The notes under the pieces: model-generated
What the model was told of the DNA's origin: nothing
Database searches by the model: none
The model's input: the letters and a program-made list of their open reading frames with translations, nothing else
Assembly (NCBI GenBank): GCA_019649035.1
Contig: BMAT01006179.1
Span: forward strand, 283,687-347,686
Reading direction: 5' to 3'
DNA: 64,000 nucleotides
Source of the DNA: Elysia marginata
Taxonomy: Eukaryota; Mollusca; Gastropoda; Plakobranchidae
Shown here: in pieces, positions 60,301 through 64,000 of the stretch
Layout of the letters: the number at the start of each line of letters is the position of its first letter
Numbering within the stretch: position 1 is the first letter of the stretch
Position numbers and translations under genes: made by a program

Positions 60301-61714
60301 ACAGACACAGGTAAGATATAAGGCAAATGACCAAATGGTGTAGCTTCCATGCTTGTCAAGGGAAGAAGAGAGGAGATGAATGGACTGGACTGTTATGTTG
60401 CAACCAGATTAGCTCTCATTGCAGGAAGTAGGTGCAGTCAAGACAAGGCAATAAACCATTGATCAATCTTTCTACTGCAACCACAACACCTATCCATCTT
60501 TCATGCAAAGAAGTAAACCGTGACCAGACTAATAATAGTAATATCATAAAATTGATAGAGCTTAGCAGTCAGTCGGTGATCTCAGTCACTCTTGATTTGA
60601 ACCCAATAAAATGACCATTAGAAAAAACTGTAAAATCTCATAGACCATGTCTTTGGCCGCAGGAGAGGAGGATTATTAGGTGACTACTGTACCTAAAATG
60701 CTATGACTTTCTCATTAAAGTTTAACAATATTCTTTTAAATGCCATGCTCAAAAGAATTTTAAGCATAAAAAAGAAAAGGAAGAAAAAAAAAAAAAACTA
60801 AGACTTCTATATCAAATAATAACGCCCCACCTCCAGCTTTGCATAAATCCGGTACTTAATTGATAAAATAAGTAGCTAAACAACAACAAAAAAATCTGAA
60901 AAGCTACCACTACAACAACCTTGATCAGGTGCCTTGTATTATTTTATTGAAACATTTCGTGCAGATAGTCAACATTTATTTTCATTCAAATCCTTTCAAC
61001 TTAACAAACGAAATTGGGTTACTGAAAAAAAAAAGGCACTTGATTTGCTGTTCAATACCTCTTTTTGTCTGAATCTCTCCATTAATTTCCCTCTAAGTTG
61101 TTTGATAATAGATTCACAATCGGCATGGATGCCCTGGAAGCTTGGCATGTGATCATACTGGTGCAAAACCCTTTGTGCCTTGGTGTAATACCTACAGAAG
61201 AAAATAAAAGGAAGGAACGTGAAAGACATGGTAAATTACTGAATATTAAGTTAAAAAGTAAAACAATAAACTAAAGGCTTCCATAACCTAATCTGTTGAT
61301 TCTAATCAGACGAACTTTTTTTTTATTCCCAATTCTTTTGCGAGCAACAACTCTATCTTGTTTATTTTCATTACTTATTCTTTTTTCTTACATGTCCTAA
61401 AGAACAAAATAAAAAAATCAAATAAAATTAACATGATCACAAATTTTAACATAAATTAAATGTATTGCTTATTGAAGGCTTCACCTAACAGCTTGAACGT
61501 ATGCTTCCATCTCAATGCATTTGTTCAGACGAGCTGGTAGTTCAAACAAAAACTGAAGCTTTTTGAGTAGGGAATGAACGCCAGCAAGTTTGGTTATTTG
61601 TTGTCGTCTATCTTGCAAAGTTCCACTGATGCTTGCTGAAAAATTGGTGATGGCCGACATATTACTGGCTAGATGGTCCATTTCATCTTCCATCTTTCTG
61701 AAGTCATTTTTCAT
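48320..61714 (-). CDS. VPS51: VPS51 subunit of the GARP/EARP tethering complexes, 5' partial, 18 exons
   Basis: Minus-strand exons are 61714-61485, 61191-61059, 59719-59631, 58556-58436, 58044-57941, 57673-57574, 57226-57126, 56909-56830, 55917-55775, 55141-55019, 54170-54066, 53529-53389, 52504-52394, 51546-51428, 51008-50888, 50258-50146, 49276-49195 and 48349-48320. They total 2046 nt and 681 residues, and every junction is GT-AG and in frame. The first exon opens just after a CTCAG acceptor with [18 protein letters not shown], the coiled coil that follows the N-terminal VPS51 region. About 125 N-terminal residues of the human length (782) are missing and must lie right of the window. Diagnostic blocks are [92 protein letters not shown] and the C-terminal ICDRG. 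The protein tethers endosome-derived vesicles at the trans-Golgi network with VPS52, VPS53 and VPS54 or VPS50. The last exon encodes only nine residues. An AATAAA lies at 47853-47848. Confidence 0.95.
48762..49010 (-). repeat. tRNA-derived SINE family B, copy 2, in the last VPS51 intron
   Basis: It aligns with 1995-2262 in the same orientation; B box GGGGTTCGAGCC and a decayed A box (CTTGTCTAGTGG) are visible on the minus strand. It lies between the last two VPS51 exons (49195 and 48349). Confidence 0.75.
50750..50818 (-). CDS. VPS51: Candidate in-frame cassette exon of VPS51 (23 codons)
   Basis: Between the exons ending KISLK (low end 50888) and beginning TFLECVRL (high end 50258) is a 69-nt open segment. 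It is bounded by a strong acceptor (GTTTTTCCAG) and a GT donor (AAAGGTTACT). Both flanking exon boundaries are phase 0, so it can be included or skipped without shifting frame. It encodes an amphipathic stretch starting [11 protein letters not shown] and ending FFEEIKALK. The human protein, as I recall it, joins the flanking blocks directly. It is either an alternative exon or an exon of this lineage; a chance ORF remains possible. Confidence 0.55.
51839..52276 (+). mobile_element. 438-bp inverted-repeat element, family 4, copy 2, in a VPS51 intron
   Basis: It matches 22672-23106 end to end with substitutions and small indels, for example in CATGCTTCTGTAT and GGGTTAGGACTTGTGAAA. Its ends are more diverged than those of copy 1. 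It lies between the VPS51 exons ending at 52394 and starting at 51546. Confidence 0.75.
53091..53176. repeat. Tandem duplication of 43 bp in a VPS51 intron
   Basis: GATTGCTAAAAGTTTAAAAG and the following sequence repeat directly from 53134 with no more than one difference. Confidence 0.9.
54496..54886. mobile_element. piggyBac-like MITE in a VPS51 intron
   Basis: Inverted ends CCTTTTCCCATCGCAC (54502-54517) and its complement with one mismatch (54867-54882) lie beside TTAA motifs (54496-54499, two bases off the left end; 54883-54886). The interior is GC-richer than the surrounding intron and holds no intact gene. It sits between the exons ending 55019 and starting 54170. The TTAA flank and terminal sequence suggest piggyBac. 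The two extra bases on the left leave the exact boundary uncertain. Confidence 0.6.
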
Positions 61715-64000
61715 CTGAGGGGAAAAAAATTACAACATTAACATAGTTTAATTGTACATTGGTTCAAAATATACAAGGATGCCAAATGATTTTCAGAAAA
61801 AATGCAAAAAAGGTGAGAATACTTCCTTTCACATAAGGTGAATATCTGTTTTGTATAGACACAACTATTTTTGTTTTGGACACATATATACATATATATT
61901 GATATAGAGTACTAGCTGCACGCAACCAGAATCTTCAAACAGATAAAAAAAAAACGGAAAAAGTCAGAAAGATGATGTGATCCCAGTGAAAGGCACAGAA
62001 GCTACAAATGAAACTTATGGGCCTTGAGATGCACGAAGTAGAACTGAAAATTATAGACTTTTGCAACCATTTACCAAAAATACAGACCTGTTAAACTGGG
62101 ATATTAAAAAAAAAAATTTGTGTTGGATATAAAAATTAGTAGGTTTGTGAGAAAATTAAAAGTCAACCTGAGGTTGCACACATATATATATATATAAGTA
62201 CTTATTTCAGCTTTCCATTTCATGGAATGAAAACAAGAAAGAAACAGCCAGAGAGAGAGAGAAAGAGTGAGTGAATGCATGTATGTCAGAGTTATAAAGA
62301 AAGATAAAGAATACAGTCGATTTCCATAGATGTGAAGATGATAGGAGCAGACTTTAAGTCATAGGATGGAAGGCATTTGAGATAGTAAAGAGAGAGGGAG
62401 GGGAAGGGGGGAGCAAGTTGGGCTACAAATCTGTGAACAGCGAAAAAAGGGAAAGGGTAGACTGTAGAGGCTGCAAGCCTTGTTGATTAAGGCTGAAAAC
62501 AGAATGTTGACCTTTGGTTTCAGTCTCACTAACGAGGAATAATGAATATTTTTTCCTGGAAAAGGTTTGCAGGGTCTTTTGATCCCACTTTCACTCACTG
62601 CTCACCTACTTAACAATCTGACAAGACAGTGTCGTACCTTGCTTTTGTTTGTATTTTTTGTTTTATGAAGCAGTGCTCATCTAGAAGAAGCTACTTTGCC
62701 TTTGCCTAGGAAGAGAGGGGAGGGTTGGAGGCCTTTAAGCTCACCATCCTATAATGATAGAGCTAGCCCCATATCTTCCAGATTCCAATATTTGCTTAGA
62801 TAAAGCAGAGCTGACTGAGTGTGCAACTCATCAAGTAAAGAGAACTGACGTACTTTTTTTTTTTTAAGGCCTCTTTTCTCTCAAGCATTACGGTGTTTTT
62901 GGTTTTTTTTTATTTCAAAGCATGGAAGCTTTTGTGGCCACGACAAGTTAGAACAAGTGTATATTGGTACTCACTGCTATGATAGGGCTATAGAGCGCTA
63001 TTATTAGAACTATGGAAATAGCACGCACTTATGCATGCACATGAAGGCAATGACCTGATGACCGCACAGTAGTAATGAGTGATTCTTACTATACAGACCC
63101 GGATTTTCCCAATATACACTGAATATAACTGGGCATGGGTACCCCGAATGGGCAGAATTTAGCTGATACTTGTTGAAATGTATATACAGGAAAGAGAGCA
63201 GTATGGACAGATAGTTCACATACTAAGGATTTTCAGCTCATCAATGAGATCAATCAAATTAATGTTTTTCCCATACATTTTACATTCATTCACCATTTTA
63301 CTAAAAAAAATGTTGTCTGATCCATGTGAATTTGCAGCTTTTTTTGTAATGTAAATCCATTTACTTTGATAGAAGTAAAACTGCTCTTTTCAAAGCATTT
63401 CCTGAACTTAACACTTGTGTGATATATTGAATATAATCAAAAGCGAATACAAAAGCACATGATTCACTCTTCAAACGTCGCTAAAAATAGAAAAACTGGA
63501 AAATTCTTTGCACTTATCAATGAAAATTTCCATGAGATGGAGACAAAAAAGGCAAAACCAAGTATTTGGCATCCCTAATTCAGGGCTTGAATTAGGTGTT
63601 CAGAAGGGCAAGCAAAAATTGCCTCGGTGAGGCCTGAAAATCAGAGGGCACCGAGGCAATTCGCTTGGGCACCAAGGCAAAAGTTAAAGGTGATCATTTT
63701 GTTGATTAAAATTAGTAACAGTTTTGTAAATAACGACACAATTTGTTCCTTGCTCTCTACAAAAGTATAGAGAGGGTCTTTGTTTATTTAGTCATAAATA
63801 GAATTAGAATAAGTCAATCCCAGTTAAATCACATTAAAAAAAAAGACTAAAAATAGTAAAACTCTTCTTTAATCTTTCCACCTCTGCCTGATCCATTTTC
63901 TTAAAGGCTGTTTATAATGCCAACTCCTCTCATCTAGACATTTTTCTTTCATTGCAACTGAAGTACCTTTCTTTACTTTTATTCGTCTCTTTATAATGCA
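61715..64000 (-). other. 5' intron of VPS51 running off the window
   Basis: No exon encoding the expected preceding block (conserved N-terminal VPS51 residues) is visible on the minus strand. The intron must extend past the right edge. It contains TA dinucleotide runs, a GA tract near 62250 and the hAT-like end at 63581. Confidence 0.7.
63581..63661. mobile_element. Possible hAT-like terminus with a 13-bp hairpin
   Basis: CAGGGCTTGAATTAGG resembles hAT-type ends (inference). AATTGCCTCGGTG (63617-63629) pairs perfectly with CACCGAGGCAATT (63649-63661) around a 19-nt loop. The other end was not found in the window. Confidence 0.4.

Noticed and set aside
62359-62598. 79-codon minus-strand frame as the missing VPS51 N-terminus
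   Set aside because: It has no similarity to the expected N-terminal block and no donor in a phase compatible with the exon at 61714.

Overview
This is a eukaryotic, AT-rich nuclear window with spliceosomal GT-AG introns, short exons in long introns, and dense short transposon remnants. The host was not identified directly. The closeness of the three genes to their animal orthologues, and the mix of tRNA-derived SINEs, TCTAGATC-rich tracts and (TAG)n arrays, suggest an invertebrate, possibly a gastropod mollusc (inference). Three N runs (1307-1512, 35457-35588, 46724-46781) interrupt simple repeats and are assembly gaps.

Three protein-coding genes can be reconstructed exon by exon, with every splice junction keeping frame. 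(1) SKA1, plus strand, 8833-14561: five coding exons, 251 residues, complete; kinetochore-microtubule attachment. (2) POLK (DNA polymerase kappa), minus strand, 39405-23599: ten coding exons, 853 residues, complete. Its last exon lies 3 kb beyond the apparent end of the long ninth-exon reading frame and carries a PCNA-binding motif. (3) VPS51 (GARP/EARP tethering subunit), minus strand, 61714-48320: 18 coding exons, 681 residues. The N-terminus lies beyond the right edge, and there is one extra 69-nt in-frame candidate cassette exon. SKA1 and POLK are convergent; POLK and VPS51 are in tandem on the minus strand. They share no pathway (mitosis, translesion synthesis, endosome-to-Golgi tethering), so this looks like ordinary chromosomal neighbourhood.

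Layout: 1-8.8 kb is repeat-rich intergenic DNA ((TAG)n arrays, two SINE families, several dispersed repeats, one decayed coding relic). 8.8-14.6 kb is SKA1, followed 24 bp after its stop codon by a piggyBac-like element. 14.6-23.6 kb is intergenic with several TA-flanked inverted-repeat elements. 23.6-39.5 kb is POLK, whose introns hold a 1.05-kb pogo-like element with perfect 23-bp ends, a SINE with a perfect 13-bp target duplication, and an unidentified coding-like relic. 39.5-48.3 kb is intergenic and holds an ATC satellite and a LINE reverse-transcriptase fragment with a 5' inversion. 48.3-61.7 kb is VPS51 with several intronic elements. 61.7-64 kb is its 5' intron.

No bacterial-type system, CRISPR array, rRNA or functional tRNA gene was seen. 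The most informative points are the hidden PIP-box exon of POLK, the VPS51 candidate cassette exon, the transposon that apparently supplies the SKA1 3' UTR, the 5'-inverted LINE, and two SINE families with different tRNA heads but a shared core.
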